From: Oceanicaulis sp.
Lineage (GTDB): Bacteria; Pseudomonadota; Alphaproteobacteria; Caulobacterales; Maricaulaceae
Length of the DNA stretch: 64,000 bases
Reading direction: 5' to 3'
Assembly: GCA_040112665.1 (NCBI GenBank)
Contig: CP157796.1
Coordinates: 1,304,813 to 1,368,812 of the forward strand
Shown here: one piece after another, positions 33,335 to 42,037 of the stretch
How the letters are laid out: every line of letters starts with the position of its first letter
Position numbering within the stretch: the stretch's first letter is position 1
Made by a program: the position numbers and the translations under genes
The notes under the pieces: model-generated
Database searches by the model: none
The model's input: the letters and a program-made list of their open reading frames with translations, nothing else
Told to the model about the DNA's origin: nothing

Positions 33335-34615
33335 TCAGGCCGCTTTCTTCTTGGTCTTGCGCACGGCGTGATCGGCCATGAAGGCCTTCATTTTCGGGGC
33401 GATTTCCTCGCGGAAGCGCCGGCCGTTGAAGACGCCGTAATGGCCGACCTTGGGCTGGACATGGTCGAGCTGAAGCGCGTCGGGTAGCCCGCTGCACAGC
33501 GTGTGCGCGGCCTGGGTCTGGCCGATGCCGGAAATGTCGTCGTTCTCGCCCTCGACGGTCAGAAGCGCCACGTCGCGGATGGTCTCGGGGCGGACCGGGC
33601 GGCCGTCCACGGTCATCAGCCCGCGCGCGAGCTTGTGCTCCTGGAACACGTCCTGGATGGTCTGAAGGTAGAATTCCTCGGTCAGGTCCATCACCGAGAG
33701 GTATTCGTCATAGAAGCTGCGGTGCTTGTCCGCGCTGTCGCCGTCGCCCTCGACCAGCTGGTGGAAGAAATTCCAGTGCGCGTCGACATGCCGGTCGTAG
33801 TTCATGTTGATGAAGCCGGTGAGCTGCAGAAAGCCCGGATAGACCCGCCGCATCGCGCCCGGATACACCGCCGGCACGGTGTAGATGAGGTTGTCGCGGA
33901 ACCAGGAATAGGGCCGTTCCTCGGCCAGCTTGTTCGGCACGGTGGGCGATTTGCGCGCGTCGATCGGGCTGCCCATGAAGGTCATCGACAGCGGCCGGCG
34001 CGGATCGTCGTCCTCGGCCATCAGCGCGATCGCGGCCAGGGTGGGCGGGCCGGGCTGGCAGACCGCGACCACATGCACGTCAGGCCCGATCGCGGCGATC
34101 ATCTCGCGGACATACTGAACGTAGTCGTCCAGCGCGAACCGGCCGTCGAGCACGGGGACCATGCGCGCGTCGGTCCAGTCGGTGATGTAGACCTCGCTGT
34201 CGGGCAGGAAGGCCTCGACCGTGCCGCGCAGCAGCGTGGCGTAGTGCCCGCTCATCGGCGCGACGAACAGAACCTTGGGATCTTTGATCTCGCCCTGCTT
34301 CACGCCGCGCGCGCGGCCGAGCGCCGCACGATCGCGCTTGAAATGGATGAGATTGCAGAAGGGTTTGGACCAGACCGTCTCGATCTCGACGCTGACCGGT
34401 TTTCCGTCGACCTCGACCGGGCTGACGCCCCAGTCGGGCTTGCCGTAATACCGGGTCAGGCTTTCAAACAGGTCCGCGGCCGCCGCCGTGGTGCGCCCGG
34501 CCAGCGTGTCGCCCATCGGATTGAGCGGGTTGCGCAGCGTGCGCCGGGTCACGTTCGCGGCGGCGCGCCAGGGCAGCATGGCCGCCCGGCCCATCTCGAG
34601 AAGGGAATAAAGCAT
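33335..34615 (-). CDS. phaZ: intracellular polyhydroxyalkanoate depolymerase
   Basis: A 426-residue PhaZ-type depolymerase that mobilises stored polyhydroxybutyrate granules. The nucleophile elbow 'AVCQPGPP' has Cys in place of Ser, which is typical of this family. Other marks are the N-terminal 'MLYSLLEMGRAAMLPWR', 'YYGKPDWG' and the final 'QPKVGHYGVFNGRRF' with the catalytic His. It acts in the cytoplasm on granules. No phaC/phaR genes are in the window. It is a single-gene unit with about 50 bases to the next minus-strand gene upstream. Confidence 0.93.
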   Translation of the reverse strand: MLYSLLEMGRAAMLPWRAAANVTRRTLRNPLNPMGDTLAGRTTAAAADLFESLTRYYGKPDWGVSPVEVDGKPVSVEIETVWSKPFCNLIHFKRDRAALGRARGVKQGEIKDPKVLFVAPMSGHYATLLRGTVEAFLPDSEVYITDWTDARMVPVLDGRFALDDYVQYVREMIAAIGPDVHVVAVCQPGPPTLAAIALMAEDDDPRRPLSMTFMGSPIDARKSPTVPNKLAEERPYSWFRDNLIYTVPAVYPGAMRRVYPGFLQLTGFINMNYDRHVDAHWNFFHQLVEGDGDSADKHRSFYDEYLSVMDLTEEFYLQTIQDVFQEHKLARGLMTVDGRPVRPETIRDVALLTVEGENDDISGIGQTQAAHTLCSGLPDALQLDHVQPKVGHYGVFNGRRFREEIAPKMKAFMADHAVRKTKKKAA

Positions 34616-34668
34616 CGGTTAAACCTCCGGCCCCTTATGGCGAACCCGTCCGGGGCGTGCAGGTTCGA

Positions 34669-35316
34669 TCATGACCTGCGATCCGCTAAAAAAGCCTCTA
34701 AACGGCCCGCCAGCTCGTCCGGATTGGTGGCGGACGTGGGGAAAACGTCGGCGAATTCGCCGTTCTCGTCCATCAGGTAGATGATCGAGCTGTGATCGAC
34801 CGTGTATTCGGTGAAGGACTCGTTTTCCACCTTCGCATAGTGCACGCGATAGGCGCGGGCGGCCTGGCGCACCTGTTCAGGCGTGCCGGTCAGGCCGATA
34901 AGGCCCTCGGGGAAGGAGGGCGAGCTCACATAGTCCTCCAGCGATTCCGGCGTGTCGCGCTCGGGGTCGACGCTGATCAGGATGGGCTGGATGCGCGCAC
35001 GCTCGGCTTCGCTGAGCTGATCGAGCGCGGCGCCCATGATCTGCAGCGAGAAGGGGCAGACGTCCGGGCAGTAGGTGAAGCCGAAATAGATCAGCATCGC
35101 CTTGCCCTTGAAGTCCTCCTCGGTGACGGTTTCACCGTCCTGGTTCACCAGCGTGAACGGCCCGCCGATCTGCGCCTCGCCGCTGACACGGACGGGGCCG
35201 GAACGCGCCGGCGACGCCTCGCCCGCGCCGCGGGCCACGGTCAGGATCGCCACGCCGGCCGCTGCGGCCAGCAACGTGGCGATGGCGGGGATCATCCAGA
35301 CAGGACGCTGGGACAC
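34669..35316 (-). CDS. SCO family copper chaperone
   Basis: A 215-residue SCO1/SenC protein with an N-terminal membrane anchor (about 8-29) and a periplasmic thioredoxin-like domain. The copper-binding residues are present: 'CPDVC' and the distant His in 'VDHSSIIY'. It delivers copper to the CuA site of cytochrome c oxidase and takes part in redox signalling in photosynthetic relatives. It lies near the ABC-2 exporter and the RegB/RegA pair (the SCO protein SenC is the classic neighbour of regA in purple bacteria), which supports a redox-linked cluster. Confidence 0.92.
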   Translation of the reverse strand: MSQRPVWMIPAIATLLAAAAGVAILTVARGAGEASPARSGPVRVSGEAQIGGPFTLVNQDGETVTEEDFKGKAMLIYFGFTYCPDVCPFSLQIMGAALDQLSEAERARIQPILISVDPERDTPESLEDYVSSPSFPEGLIGLTGTPEQVRQAARAYRVHYAKVENESFTEYTVDHSSIIYLMDENGEFADVFPTSATNPDELAGRLEAFLADRRS

Positions 35317-35332
35317 AGTCGAAAACTCCTCT

Positions 35333-36124
35333 TCACTCGCCGATCTGGGTCAGCGCGCCGCGCTCGCGCGCCGATCTCAGAAGCCAGCCATATAGCAAAA
35401 CCCCGCCGCCGAGCCATACGACGTTCAGCGCGGCCGCTGCGCCCAGTGCGCCGAGATCGAAGGTCTGATCGTTCAGAAGCGCGCGCAGGCCCTCGAAGAT
35501 ATGAGACGGCGGCAGGGCGGCGGCGACCGGCTCCAGGAAATCGGGCAGCACGTCGACGGGATAATACACTGCGCAGAACGGGGTGATGCCGAACATCAGC
35601 GCCCAGGGCATGTCCTGCGCGCCCTGCCCGTACCGGGTGACCAGACCTGCGGCCAGCAGCGAGATCGACCAGCCGAAGGCGACCAGGTTGAGCACGAAGA
35701 GCGGCAGGGCCAGCCCGACGGTGAAGATGTTGAAGCCGAAGAACACCGCCGCGACGATCACCGCGGGGATCATCGCCACCAGCGTCTTGGTGACCGACAC
35801 GATCATCAGCGAGCCGATCAGCTCGGCCGGGCTCAGCGGGCTGACCAGCAGATTGCCCAGGTTGCGCGACCAGATCTCTTCCATATAGGCGAGCGAGAGC
35901 CCCAGCTGGCTGCGCCAGGTCACGTCCCAGAGCAGCACCGCGCCCAGCACGGCGGCGAGCACCAGCTCGCCCGCCCCGCCCACCTCGTTGAAGACGTGCA
36001 GCTGGATGAGCCCCCAGACGGTGATCTGCACCAGCGGCCAGTAGACCAGGTCCACCATGCGCGGCCAGCTGCCCAGGATGAGCACCCACTGGCGTTCGAC
36101 GAGCGCGTAAAGCCGGCCGGTCAC
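35333..36124 (-). CDS. ABC-2 type transporter permease
   Basis: A 263-residue ABC-2 permease with about six helices ('[18 protein letters not shown]', '[20 protein letters not shown]', '[26 protein letters not shown]', '[20 protein letters not shown]'). It pairs with the ATPase directly upstream: its GTG start (36124) overlaps the ATPase stop as GTGA. Export of a drug, polysaccharide or lipid is typical; the substrate is not evident. It also could serve the orphan ATPase at 29766-30731. Confidence 0.88.
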   Translation of the reverse strand: MTGRLYALVERQWVLILGSWPRMVDLVYWPLVQITVWGLIQLHVFNEVGGAGELVLAAVLGAVLLWDVTWRSQLGLSLAYMEEIWSRNLGNLLVSPLSPAELIGSLMIVSVTKTLVAMIPAVIVAAVFFGFNIFTVGLALPLFVLNLVAFGWSISLLAAGLVTRYGQGAQDMPWALMFGITPFCAVYYPVDVLPDFLEPVAAALPPSHIFEGLRALLNDQTFDLGALGAAAALNVVWLGGGVLLYGWLLRSARERGALTQIGE

Positions 36125-36879
36125 GCCGCATCCTCCGCGCGGGCGACGTCCAGGAAGACTTCCTCCAGCGTCCCGCGGCCGTATTTTTCGAGCAGGGCGC
36201 GGGGCGGGGCGTCGTCGATGATGCGGCCGGCCTTCATCATCAGGACCCGGCTCGCCAGTCGCTCGACCTCGCCCATGTTGTGGCTGGCCATCAGGATCGC
36301 CGCGCCTGTGTCCGTCCGCCAGGCTTCGAGCTCGGTGCGCACCCAGTCCGCGCTGTCGGGATCGAGCGAGGCGGTGGGTTCGTCCAGCAGCAACAGGTCC
36401 GGATCGTTGATCAGCGCCTTGGCCAGACCCACCCGCGTCGCCTGACCGGCCGACAGCGCGCCCGTGGCCCGATTGAGATACGCGGTCAGATGCAGGCGCT
36501 CGGCGACGGCCTCGGCGGCTTCCTTGGGGCGCGGCACGCCGTAGAGCCGGGCGTAGACCATGAGATTGCGGCGGACGGTCAGGCGCTTGGGCAGGTCGAC
36601 ATAGGGGCTCTGGAAATTCATCCGCGCCCGCGCCTTGCCGCCCTGGCGGGCCATGTCGAAGCCCAGGATGGAGATCCGGCCCTCGCTCGGCCGGGTCAGG
36701 CCCAGCATCATGGCGAGCGTGGTGGTCTTGCCCGCCCCGTTGCCGCCCAGAAGCGCGGTCGTCTCCCCGCGCTTCAGCGTGAAGTCGAGCCCCTTCACCG
36801 CGGCGAAGTCGCCGTAGCGCTTTACAAGCCCTGTCACTTCGGCTGCGGGCGCGTCACTCGGTCCGCTTGACGGCGGCAT
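36121..36879 (-). CDS. ABC transporter ATP-binding protein (NatA-like)
   Basis: A 252-residue ABC ATPase: Walker A 'LGGNGAGKTT', Q-loop 'NFQSPYVDL', signature 'LSAGQATR' (LSAGQ instead of LSGGQ), Walker B 'LLLLDEPTASLD' and H-loop 'ASHNMGEV'. It forms an exporter with the permease at 35333-36124. ATG 36879 has a GAAGGAAG SD; the longer frame is in the divergent region of regB. It is divergent from regB with 82 bases between, so RegA could control both (inference). Confidence 0.9.
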   Translation of the reverse strand: MPPSSGPSDAPAAEVTGLVKRYGDFAAVKGLDFTLKRGETTALLGGNGAGKTTTLAMMLGLTRPSEGRISILGFDMARQGGKARARMNFQSPYVDLPKRLTVRRNLMVYARLYGVPRPKEAAEAVAERLHLTAYLNRATGALSAGQATRVGLAKALINDPDLLLLDEPTASLDPDSADWVRTELEAWRTDTGAAILMASHNMGEVERLASRVLMMKAGRIIDDAPPRALLEKYGRGTLEEVFLDVARAEDAA

Positions 36880-36961
36880 CGTCTTCCTTCTCGTTTCGCG
36901 GGTTACGGCGAACATGGGACGGGCGCGGGCGGAAGTCGAGAGCGCGAGAGGACAGGCCTTC

Positions 36962-38344
36962 ATGATCACGCTCGACAGCGACTGGGACAAGATTTCCGCG
37001 GACGCGGCGCTGACGCCGATGTTCGGCCGGGTGCGGCTGAGAACGCTGATTCTGCTCAGATGGCTGGCGGTGATCGGCCAGACGGTGTGCGTCGTCGTCG
37101 TCCATTACGGGCTGGGCTTCGATCTGCCTCTGGGGCTGTGCCTGGGGGTCATCGCTGCCAGCGCCTGGGTGAACACCTGGCTGAGCCTCGCGCTGCCCAC
37201 CCAGCGTTTCGCCAAGGACTGGGAGGCTTTCGCCCAGCTCGCCTACGACGTCGTCCAGCTCATGGTGCTGCTGGCGCTGACCGGCGGGCTTTCAAACCCG
37301 TTCTCGGTGATGCTGGTCGGCCCGGTGGTGATCTCGGTCGCCGCTCTGCCCGCGCGCTGGTGGGTGACGCTGGCGGGCATGGCGATCGCGGGCTCGGTGA
37401 CGCTGAGCTTTTTCCACCTGCCATTGCCCTGGCGGGACGGGGAGATGGTGGCGCTGCCGCCGACCTATCAGGTCGGCATCTGGACGGCCCTGGCCATCGC
37501 GATCGGGTTTACGGCGGTCTACGCCTGGCGGGTGGGCAGCGAGGCGCGGCGCATGGGCACCGCGCTGGCCGCGACCCAGACCGTGCTGGCGCGCGAGCAG
37601 CGCATGAGCGCGCTGGGCGCGCTGGCCGCCGCCGCCGCGCACGAGCTCGGCACGCCGCTCGCCACCATCCAGCTCACCGCCAAGGAGATGCAGCGCGCCG
37701 CCAGCGACGACGTCATGCGCGAGGACGCCGACCTCATCGTCAGCCAGGCCCAGCGCTGCCGGGAGATCCTGCAGCGCCTGAGCCAGACCCAGGACGCCGA
37801 GGACCAGATGCACGACCGCGTCGGCCTGCGCGAGGCGCTGGAAGAGGCCGCGGCGCCCTTGCGCGGCATCGGCGCGCATCTGCGCGTGGTGCTGTTCCCC
37901 CCGCCCGAGGACGCCGAGCCGCCCGTGCTCAAGCGCAAGGCGGAGATCCTCTACGCGCTGGGCAATTTCATCGAGAACGCGGTCGATTTCGCCACCGAGC
38001 AGGTCACCGTCTCCGGCGCCTGGAACGCCGAGCGGCTGGTGGTGATGGTCGAGGACGACGGGCCGGGCTTTCCGCCCGACATCCTTGCCAAGCTCGGCGA
38101 GCCCTACGTCACCACCCGCCGCGCAGAGCCCGGCCATGGCGGTCTGGGGCTGGGCGTGTTCATCGCCATCACGCTGATCGAGCGCGTGGGCGGCACGGTG
38201 GATCTGTCCAACGCGCCCGGCGCCGGCGCGCGAGTAACCCTCAGCCTGCCGCGCAAGGGGCTCGAGGCGCCGCCGCTTTTCGACGGCCGGCCCGGCGATG
38301 ACGGCGGGGCGGACGACCCTGCGCTGCGCGACGCGGCGCAATAG
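36962..38344 (+). CDS. regB: redox sensor histidine kinase RegB/PrrB/ActS family
   Basis: A 460-residue histidine kinase with six N-terminal helices. The ubiquinone-binding motif 'GGLSNPF' is at 108-114; the H-box 'AAHELGTPLATIQL' has phospho-His227; the redox-active Cys266 lies in 'QRCREIL'; and 'GNFIENAVDFA' and 'GHGGLGLGVFIA' are the N and G boxes. These are the signature features of RegB, which senses the quinone pool and controls photosynthesis, respiration and CO2/N2 fixation genes. ATG 36962 fits a GAGAGGA SD, 16 codons inside the longest frame. The C-terminal tail after the ATPase is Asp/Gly-rich. Confidence 0.95.
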   Translation: MITLDSDWDKISADAALTPMFGRVRLRTLILLRWLAVIGQTVCVVVVHYGLGFDLPLGLCLGVIAASAWVNTWLSLALPTQRFAKDWEAFAQLAYDVVQLMVLLALTGGLSNPFSVMLVGPVVISVAALPARWWVTLAGMAIAGSVTLSFFHLPLPWRDGEMVALPPTYQVGIWTALAIAIGFTAVYAWRVGSEARRMGTALAATQTVLAREQRMSALGALAAAAAHELGTPLATIQLTAKEMQRAASDDVMREDADLIVSQAQRCREILQRLSQTQDAEDQMHDRVGLREALEEAAAPLRGIGAHLRVVLFPPPEDAEPPVLKRKAEILYALGNFIENAVDFATEQVTVSGAWNAERLVVMVEDDGPGFPPDILAKLGEPYVTTRRAEPGHGGLGLGVFIAITLIERVGGTVDLSNAPGAGARVTLSLPRKGLEAPPLFDGRPGDDGGADDPALRDAAQ

Positions 38345-38395
38345 GTTCGACAGCGCGGCGAATTCGGCTAAATCAATCTTCGACAGACGATCATC

Positions 38396-38402
38396 AAGGA
38401 GG
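38396..38402 (+). promoter_or_regulatory. Shine-Dalgarno of regA that fixes its GTG start
   Basis: AAGGAGG, 7 bases before GTG 38410, supports the GTG as start of regA over any internal ATG. Confidence 0.8.
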
Positions 38403-38409
38403 CGATCCG

Positions 38410-38961
38410 GTGAGCGAGGATCTGCAGCTGCCCGAGGACAAGACGCTCCTCGTCGTCGACGACGACACGCCCTTCCGCACCCGGCTGGAGCGCGCGATGG
38501 CCTCGCGCGGCTTTGAAGTCACCGCCGCGGTCGGCACGGTCAGCGAGGCGATGTCGATCGCCCGGACCAACCCGCCGGCCTTCGCGGTGGTCGACCTGCG
38601 GCTCGAGGATGGCGACGGGCTGGACGTGGTCAAGGTGCTGCACGACACGCGCGCGGACTGCCGCGTGGTCATGCTGACCGGCTACGGCAATATCGCCACC
38701 GCCGTCGCGGCGGTGAAATCAGGCGCGATCGACTATCTCGCCAAGCCCGCCGACGCGGACGACGTCGCCAAGGCGCTGCTCGCCAATCCCGACGCCAAGC
38801 CCGAGCCGCCGGAAAACCCGATGAGCGCGGACCGCGTGCGCTGGGAGCATATCCAGCGCGTCTTCGAGCTGTGCAATCACAACGTCTCGGAAACCGCCCG
38901 CCGGCTGAACATGCACCGCCGCACCCTGCAGCGGATCCTGGCCAAGCGCGCGCCGCGTTAG
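38410..38961 (+). CDS. regA: redox response regulator RegA/PrrA/ActR family
   Basis: A 183-residue response regulator: receiver domain with Asp18-Asp19 in 'LLVVDDDTP', phospho-acceptor Asp62 in 'AVVDLRLEDGDG', Thr90 in 'VMLTGYG' and Lys112 in 'DYLAKPAD', followed by a Pro-rich linker and a Fis-type HTH (about 150-180, 'NVSETARRLNMHRRTLQRILAKRAPR'). This is the conserved RegA layout. GTG start 38410 with a strong SD. It lies 65 bases after regB and is followed by a MITE-like element, not a terminator. Confidence 0.95.
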   Translation: MSEDLQLPEDKTLLVVDDDTPFRTRLERAMASRGFEVTAAVGTVSEAMSIARTNPPAFAVVDLRLEDGDGLDVVKVLHDTRADCRVVMLTGYGNIATAVAAVKSGAIDYLAKPADADDVAKALLANPDAKPEPPENPMSADRVRWEHIQRVFELCNHNVSETARRLNMHRRTLQRILAKRAPR

Positions 38962-38968
38962 ACCATCC

Positions 38969-39083
38969 ATGAATTCCCGGACAAGGCCTCAGGCCTGAGG
39001 TCCGGGACTTCTCTCAGAACTCGCGCTGTGTTCCGGGCAAGGTCCCGGCTCTGCGCCGCGTCGCGGCGAGGCCGGGAATTCAT
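38969..39083. mobile_element. MITE/REP-like element with 12-bp terminal inverted repeats
   Basis: Perfect 12-bp ends ATGAATTCCCGG (38969-38980) and CCGGGAATTCAT (39072-39083) enclose 91 bases with two internal hairpins: TCCCGGA...TCCGGGA (38975-39007, with inner CCTCAGG/CCTGAGG) and TCCCGGC...GCCGGGA (39043-39077, with inner CGCCGCG/CGCGGCG). It lies between the convergent regA and fabB ends and has no ORF. Its right half resembles the palindrome at 4684-4717, so the elements are related. Confidence 0.65.
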
Positions 39084-39092
39084 TGAAAAGCC

Positions 39093-40307
39093 CTACTCCG
39101 GCCGGCCCAGGACGATCGTGCCGTTGGTGCCGCCGAAGCCGAAGCTGTTGCTGAGCACGGTGTTCAGCTCGGCCTTCCGGGTTTCGCGCACGATCGGCAG
39201 ATGGGCGACCTCAGGGTCGAGATCGTCGATGTTGATCGAGGGCGCGATGAAGCTGTGCTTCATCATCAAAAGCGAATAGATCGCTTCCTGCACGCCCGCC
39301 GCGCCCAGCGAGTGACCGGTCATCGACTTGGTCGCCGAGAGCGGCGGAATGTCCTCGCCGAACACCTCGCGCAGCGCGCCCGCTTCGGCGACGTCGCCGA
39401 CCGGGGTGGAGGTGGCGTGCGGGTTCACATAATCGATCTTGCGGCCCTTCAGCGGCGCCAGCGCCTGGCGCATGCAGCGCGCCGCGCCTTCGCCGTTGGG
39501 CGCCACCATGTCCTCGCCGTCGCTGGTCGCGCCATAGCCGAGCACCTCGGCCCAGATGGTCGCGCCGCGTGCTTTCGCCCGCTCGTACTCTTCGAGCACC
39601 ACAACGCCCGCGCCGCCCGCGATGACGAAGCCGTCGCGGTTCCTGTCGAAGGCGCGGGAGGCGATTTCGGGGGTTTCGTTATAGTTCGAGCTCATCGCGC
39701 CCATGGCGTCGAACAGGTTCGACAGCGCCCAGTGCAGCTCCTCGCCGCCGCCGGCGAACATCACGTCCTGCTTGCCCCAGGCGATCTGTTCGGCGGCCGC
39801 GCCCATGCAGTGCACGCTCGTCGCGCAGGCCGAGCTGATCGAATAGTTCACGCCCTTGATTTTGAACGGCGTGGCCAGCGTCGCAGAGCCGGTCGAGGCC
39901 ATGGCCTTGGGCACGGCGAACGGGCCGATGCGCTTGGGGCCTTTCTCGCGGGTGGTGTCGGCGGCCTTCACGATCGCCTCCACGCTCGGCCCGCCGGTGC
40001 CGATGATCAGGCCGGTGCGCTCGTTGGAGACGTCGGAGTCTTCGAGGCCCGCGTCGGCGATCGCCTCTTTCATGCTCATCCAGGCCCAGCCCGCGCCGTC
40101 GCCCATGAAGCGCCAGGCGCGCTTGTCCACGTGCTCGGAGGGCACGGCGGAGGGTTTGGCGTGCACCTGGCACTTGAAGCCCAGCTCGGCGTAATCGGGC
40201 GCGGCGATCACGCCGCTGCGGCCGGCCTTCAGGCTTTCGGCCACCTCGTCTGCACTGTCGCCGATCGCCGAAACAATACCGATACCCGTGACGACCACGC
40301 GCCGCAT
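39093..40307 (-). CDS. fabB: 3-oxoacyl-ACP synthase I
   Basis: A 404-residue beta-ketoacyl-ACP synthase with Cys nucleophile in 'SSACATSVH' (about residue 163) and the two His in '[11 protein letters not shown]' and 'GHSLGAAG'. Next to fabA, it is FabB, which elongates the cis-3-decenoyl-ACP that FabA makes and so commits carbon to unsaturated fatty acids. The stop of fabA and the fabB start are 1 base apart, so they form an operon. FabF is not in the window. Confidence 0.94.
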   Translation of the reverse strand: MRRVVVTGIGIVSAIGDSADEVAESLKAGRSGVIAAPDYAELGFKCQVHAKPSAVPSEHVDKRAWRFMGDGAGWAWMSMKEAIADAGLEDSDVSNERTGLIIGTGGPSVEAIVKAADTTREKGPKRIGPFAVPKAMASTGSATLATPFKIKGVNYSISSACATSVHCMGAAAEQIAWGKQDVMFAGGGEELHWALSNLFDAMGAMSSNYNETPEIASRAFDRNRDGFVIAGGAGVVVLEEYERAKARGATIWAEVLGYGATSDGEDMVAPNGEGAARCMRQALAPLKGRKIDYVNPHATSTPVGDVAEAGALREVFGEDIPPLSATKSMTGHSLGAAGVQEAIYSLLMMKHSFIAPSINIDDLDPEVAHLPIVRETRKAELNTVLSNSFGFGGTNGTIVLGRPE

Positions 40308-40308
40308 G

Positions 40309-40839
40309 TCAGACCTCGCTCGCTTTCAACTCCTCGGGCTGGAACAGCCCCACGCGCATGTCCTTGGCGGTGTAGATGCGCGTTCCGTCCGCTTCCACAT
40401 GGCCGTCGGCGATACCGAGCACAAGCTTTCTGCGGATCACACGTTTGATGTCGATGACGTAACGCACTTCCTTCACCGTCGGGGGCACCTGACCGGTGAA
40501 CTTCACCTCGCCCACGCCCAGCGCGCGGCCCTTGCCCGGCCCGCCGCTCCAGCCGAGATAGAAGCCCACGAGCTGCCACATCGCATCAAGGCCCAGACAG
40601 CCCGGCATCACCGGGTCGCCCTCGAAATGGCATTTGAAGAACCAAAGGTCGGGATCGACGTCGAGTTCGGCGACGATGCAGCCCTTCTCATAGGCGCCGC
40701 CGGTGTCGTCGATCCGCGTGATGCGGTCGAACATCAGCATCGGCGGCAAGGGCAGCTGGGCGTTGCCCGCGCCGAAGAGCTCGCCTTTGCCGCAGGCGAT
40801 CAGGTCGTCGTAGGTGTATGAATTCTTGCGGTCGGTCAT
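40309..40839 (-). CDS. fabA: 3-hydroxydecanoyl-ACP dehydratase/isomerase
   Basis: A 176-residue FabA: '[17 protein letters not shown]', catalytic His in '[13 protein letters not shown]' (His70) and Asp in 'LGLDAMWQL' (Asp84). It dehydrates 3-hydroxydecanoyl-ACP and isomerises trans-2 to cis-3 decenoyl-ACP, starting unsaturated fatty acid synthesis anaerobically. ATG 40839 fits the conserved N-terminus, although no SD is strong. In relatives irr is often upstream; it is not here. Confidence 0.95.
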   Translation of the reverse strand: MTDRKNSYTYDDLIACGKGELFGAGNAQLPLPPMLMFDRITRIDDTGGAYEKGCIVAELDVDPDLWFFKCHFEGDPVMPGCLGLDAMWQLVGFYLGWSGGPGKGRALGVGEVKFTGQVPPTVKEVRYVIDIKRVIRRKLVLGIADGHVEADGTRIYTAKDMRVGLFQPEELKASEV

Positions 40840-40969
40840 GGGTCCGTCGGGCCGGTCCGGACGTGGCCGGATCACCGTTGAAATCGCGCCTTGTCGAAAC
40901 GGCCGGCGTCCGATGGTGCTCCGCCGGCGCGATCAGGAAAATACACACGGCCGCAAACGCCGGCGGCCG

Positions 40970-41542
40970 CTATCCGGCAGCGGCCGTGTCGACCCGCTGC
41001 GGATCGGAGCGGTAGCACGCCCCCGCCCCCGCCTCAAGCGCGCCCGGCGGCGCGGTGTCGGCCGGCTCCACGCCCCAGAACGCGTCCGCCCGCGCCCAGC
41101 CGCGCCGGCCGTCGGCCTCCAGCCGGCACCAGCCGGGCCGGCAGCGTTCCATCCAGAGCACGGCCTGAGGCTCGATCACGGCGACAAGGCCCGATTCGGG
41201 ATCGGGCCGCGCGTGCAGATCGGTCGCGTCCAGCGCCCAGACCGCGCGCCGGCCCGACAGCAGCCGGCGGTGCATCCACACTTCTTCGCCGCCGGGATCG
41301 CGCACCTTGCGCCAGTCCGGGGTCTCCTGCAGCACCTGCACGGGAAGCCCTGCGCGGCGATAGACCCAGGCTTTCGGGTGCTGGTCGGACGGGCCCGACC
41401 GGCCCACCACCTCGTCGAATCGCAGCGAAACGAATCGCGGCACCGGCAGGCCGGAGAAGGTGTCGCACTGGGTCTGCGCCTGCGCCGGCGCGGTCACGGC
41501 GAGCAGGCAAAGCGCGAGGAGGAGGCGGACGAAACTGACCAT
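40970..41542 (-). CDS. secreted SH3-domain protein
   Basis: A 190-residue exported protein: signal peptide (about 1-23, 'MVSFVRLLLALCLLAVTAPAQAQ'), then tandem bacterial SH3-like repeats: 'RFVSLRFDEVVGRSGPSDQHPKAWVYRR...W.KVRDPGGEEVWMHRRLLSG' and 'DLHARPDPESGLVAVIEPQAVLWMERCRPGWCRLEADGRRGWARADAFWGV'. SH3_4-type domains bind peptidoglycan or metals; this fits a cell-wall role. Cys residues at both ends may form disulfides. No SD is clear, but the signal peptide supports ATG 41542. Confidence 0.83.
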   Translation of the reverse strand: MVSFVRLLLALCLLAVTAPAQAQTQCDTFSGLPVPRFVSLRFDEVVGRSGPSDQHPKAWVYRRAGLPVQVLQETPDWRKVRDPGGEEVWMHRRLLSGRRAVWALDATDLHARPDPESGLVAVIEPQAVLWMERCRPGWCRLEADGRRGWARADAFWGVEPADTAPPGALEAGAGACYRSDPQRVDTAAAG

Positions 41543-41762
41543 GGCCGAGACGATCTCGCGCCGCGGTGAACCGCGGGTAAACGACGGCGCCGGCATACCC
41601 GGAAAACCTTCCGCCGGCAGGGCGTCCGCCGGTCCGGCTTTTGTAACAAATATCAAATGTTTATGGCGGTCTTCCGCCCTCTTGCGGAGGGGCTCGGGCG
41701 GGCGCATCTGTAGCGGGTCCGACGCGATCGTCGCGCCGGCGCACCGTTGAAAGAACACGACC

Positions 41763-41861
41763 ATGGGCGCTCCGTCCAAACCCGGCCAGAAACCCGCCGC
41801 CAAACCCGCCTCCGCCAAACCGGCCCAGAAGCCGGCCGGCAAGCCGGGCAAAGGCCGCTAG
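41763..41861 (+). CDS. 32-residue Lys/Pro/Ala-rich ORF
   Basis: A short reading frame 'MGAPSKPGQKPAAKPASAKP' followed by 'AQKPAGKPGKGR' and a stop. It is built of KPA-type repeats with net positive charge, resembling C-terminal tails of HU/H1-like DNA-binding proteins. Only a weak GAAAGAA stands upstream. An AT-rich stretch at 41638-41663 (TTTGTAACAAA palindrome, TATCAA) could supply a promoter. It is a candidate small protein, or chance low-complexity DNA. Confidence 0.4.
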   Translation: MGAPSKPGQKPAAKPASAKPAQKPAGKPGKGR

Positions 41862-42037
41862 GCCGCGCGCCCGGCGCGCACCCCCTTCCGTAGCGCCGGC
41901 GCCGAGAGCGGCGCGCCGAGCCCCCCGCCCGGCGCGCCGTTTTCGTTTTCATGAGTTCGCAGACCGTCTCGCCTTTGACCTCGCCGCCGCCGCGCTCCAT
42001 CTTCGCCGCCGACGCCAGTTCGAAGGGAGATCTCTCG

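Noticed and set aside
35292..36131. 279-codon minus-strand ORF overlapping the ABC-2 permease
   Set aside because: Out-of-frame Arg/Ala-rich shadow; the GTG-started frame at 35333-36124 encodes the real permease helices.
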